Shown: piece after piece, positions 61,822 through 64,000 of the stretch
Numbering within the stretch: the stretch's first letter is position 1
Layout: each line of letters starts with the position of its first letter
Source: Rhizopus arrhizus
Lineage: Eukaryota > Mucoromycota > Mucoromycetes > Mucorales > Rhizopodaceae
Length of the DNA: 64,000 nucleotides
Reading direction: 5' to 3'
Assembly (NCBI GenBank): GCA_024220505.1
Contig: JAKZZE010000028.1
Location: forward strand, 496,001-560,000
The notes under the pieces: generated by a model
Seen by the model: the letters and a program-made list of their open reading frames with translations, nothing else
The model's database searches: none
Told to the model about the DNA's origin: nothing
Translations under genes and position numbers: made by a program

Positions 61822-64000
61822 GCTGCTGCTGCTGTTGCTGCTGTTGCTGCTGTTGCTGTTGTTGTATTGCATTAAGTACAGTATTTCTTTTGTTGCGATG
61901 GTTTAATAAAATCGAATTCTGATTAAATTGAGATAGTATTTGTTGTTGAAGCAAGCTTTGATGATGATGTGATAAACCGCTATCCACATTGTTAATGCTA
62001 TTATTATTAGATATGTATTGCTGTTGAGCTTGAGAAGGTTGCTTTTGTTGTTGCTGTTGTTTGTGCTGGTTAGTTTCAGATATGGATGGTTGAGAAGCAT
62101 GTAACAAATTTATATCATTTGAATTAAGGAAATCATAGAGCTCGTTATTTGACAGATCAAGGCTACTGTTATTATTATCGTTATGAATAAAGGGATGACT
62201 GTTTGCTGCTGCAAAGAAACGATGATTGTTATTTTCTGTTATGACTTCCAGTGGATGGTGTTGATGGATTTCCAAGGAGTGGGTTATCTGCTCCTCGTTG
62301 CTGTTATTTTGGGGCGCTATTTTACTTAGATTGTCATTGTTCTGATTGCTGTTCTCGGGTATATTATCATCATTTTGTGATGAGGGAGTAGCAGGAGTTG
62401 AAGCAATTGGACTTGAGACACCTGAGTCAATCTCAACATCAGCTCTTCTTTTTGAAGGAATCGGCACATCGCTTTCGGTAGCAGACGTATCCATCTCTGC
62501 ACGATTTCGCTTTCTTGTGGCCGCTTGTTGCTGCATTTTAGAACTTTTATGGTCATCTGTGATCATGATAGGAGGTGAGCGACCGGTGGCTAAGACTTGA
62601 TCCAGATGATCTTTAAGAACAAATGCGATACTATGAATGTAAAGAGATGAGCAAATTGAATAATAAAGACTTGTTCATATTTACCGGAAACCTATTTTTT
62701 CACTGTGATGACGACAATAACAAGTAATTCTAGTTGGTATGGTGGCTTCCCCTGAATTGAATTCGACTAATTCATTACAATTAAATAAGAGAATCCTCTT
62801 TCGTTCTTCTTCCATCACTTTTTCGTCATTTAAATCTGGAAGCTCATTGCTGCTTAACAGTGCTGCCAGTTTAGCTGCTCCCCCTTCTTTGTTAACTGCC
62901 CTAGCTACTTTATTATCCCTTTTTCTCTTCAAACGTTTACGCTAAAAGAATGATGTCAGCATCATGATATCATCTAATTCAACTGTCACCCACTTCTCTG
63001 TGAACACAACTTGGACACATGATGATTTGATCATCAGGATGACTTTCACATATCACAGCTGCTTCCAATGACAATATTTGGGATTCAATCAACGTCGTTT
63101 TCTCTTCAGTTCCATATTTGGGATTTCGACGTTTTAGTTTATCTTTGGACACTAAATGCTCTGGTAATTTGATGTGAGACCAGTTGGTGGCCAGTTCACC
63201 TTGAGCATCTGCTAGTTGAAGGCAAATTTTGATTTGTGTTTCTACTCTTGACTTAGCGCCCATATGAGGTAAGCCTAATACTCGAATATGCCAAGGTGTA
63301 TCACTCTTAATTCTATTGATACAAAATATAAGTCAAAAAAAGATGTTTAACGCTTCTTTTCTTACAATGGTGATGACACCATGTCACTTTCACTTTGATT
63401 TTCTACATCCTTCATTGGTCCAAGTAAACCATTATGACTGTGTAAAAATAAAATTAGCTTCCAGCAATATATCTCTTTTTATTTATCTTACTCAGGAATT
63501 GACGTTTGAGCCACAAAATCTTCAAAATTCAAGCAGTTTCTCGCTAAAATGGGAATAGCATGTAACAAAGGGTTTGTAAGAACCTAAATAAGGCAAAGTA
63601 AGCATTTCACCTCCTTTTTTTGTTTATCTTTTTTTTTTTTTTTTTTTTTTTTTTACTTGAAGTAAAGAAGAATGACCACTTTCTTTTGCTTTTTGCTTTC
63701 CTTTTTTGTTTGTATCGGATGGCTTAATAAACTCTTCAATTTTTGAATTGCCCTGTTGAGTTGCAAAAACTATTTTGAGAAAAATAAGAAATGGGCTTTT
63801 AATGAAAACAATAAAATCCAGTCGACATTATTATTACCATTATTGTCGTTTTGTTGACTACTAGAAGCTTGCTGTTGCTGATCAAAATTGGTATGCTGAG
63901 TATTGTATTCGGCAACTTGGTTTAAAAAAAGATCCATTACTTGGTCATTTTGCTGATGTTCATGTTTCAGTAATAAAATTTCGCTATCAACTCCAATTGA
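60761..64000 (-). CDS. MGA2/SPT23: SPT23/MGA2-like IPT/TIG-ankyrin transcription factor (5' end outside window)
   Basis: Homologue of yeast Spt23/Mga2, activators of fatty-acid desaturase and hypoxia genes. Visible exons: 63838-64000 (partial), 63657-63769, 63492-63583, 63366-63437, 62994-63312, 62685-62941, 60761-62630; 961 residues seen. Order: Gln/Asn-rich part; conserved Spt23 region (PWHIRVLGLPHMGAKSRVET, then CPSCVHRERKRLKRKRDNK, NEATIP-like GEATIPTRITCYCRHHSEKI); basic NLS-like TRKRNRAEM; Gln/Asn-rich linker with about 33 consecutive Gln (about 61767-61864); IPT/TIG fold (RLHRLIPADGPIYGGSEVTV); helical part; ankyrin repeats (LHLATICGYSRLVQTLVELR, NGFTALHFASWTGKLEIVKI). It ends about 50 residues after the ankyrins, with no C-terminal membrane helix, unlike yeast p120. 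Confidence 0.88.
61767..61864 (-). repeat. CAA/CAG repeat encoding polyglutamine
   Basis: About 33 Gln codons in the SPT23/MGA2-like gene, with an inner pure block of about 11 CAA codons flanked by mixed CAG and CAA codons. The codon mix and long CAA block suggest recent expansion by slippage. Confidence 0.9.

Overview
The window is nuclear DNA of a filamentous fungus, most likely an early-diverging one of the Mucoromycota (Mucorales type). The evidence is the AT-rich sequence, many short GT-AG introns (about 45-65 bp), the gene set (WOPR regulator, VTC, NHA-type antiporter, SPT23/MGA2, Mub1), and relics of a Tc1/mariner-like transposase of the kind I associate with Mucorales. The genus cannot be read from the sequence. 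All gene models were built by hand from reading frames, splice sites and remembered family sequences. No alignment or search was run.

Layout. 1-4.1 kb: a dead Tc1-like element with inverted flanks, then gene-free DNA. 4.2-7.6 kb: divergent pair uS10m (-) and OPT transporter (+). 8.0-8.4 kb: a broken copy of uS9 (RPS16). 9.1-15.8 kb: 14-3-3 (+), WOPR factor (-), RCL1 (-), SmD3 (+). 16.2-20.9 kb: cohesin SMC3 (-), 20 exons. 20.9-25.6 kb: gene-poor DNA with two more transposase relics. 25.6-36.1 kb: VTC4-like polyphosphate polymerase (+), TRAPPIII subunit TRS85 (-), MUB1 (-), ERF4 (-). 36.6-41.1 kb: Na+/H+ antiporter (+) and bZIP factor (+). 41.4-43.1 kb: decayed DNA. 43.4-44.4 kb: RPB5 (+). 45.4-47.7 kb: small orphan ORFs, including a 50-residue zinc-knuckle protein. 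49.3-54.2 kb: divergent pair CAS1/CASD1-like O-acetyltransferase (-) and GTPBP1-like GTPase (+). 54.3-56.5 kb: a kinesin-like protein with a ruined nucleotide site and a coiled-coil ORF (+). 56.7-58.9 kb: GCK/SPS1 kinase (-). 59.1-60.5 kb: DDI1 pseudogene (-). 60.8 kb to the end: SPT23/MGA2-like factor (-), cut by the window edge.

Most genes are unrelated housekeeping functions and there is no operon-like system. The points most worth a second look are: (1) SMC3 has Ser-Leu exactly where the conserved acetyl-acceptor Lys-Lys pair (human K105/K106) should be; (2) a kinesin fold in which P-loop, switch I and switch II are all lost while splicing and frame stay clean; (3) a GTPBP1-like GTPase lacking both the P-loop Asp and the G3 His; (4) an MGA2/SPT23 factor without the usual C-terminal membrane anchor; (5) two intron-bearing pseudogenes (uS9, DDI1), which indicate DNA-level duplication; (6) a recurrent pattern of tiny first coding exons (3-15 nt).
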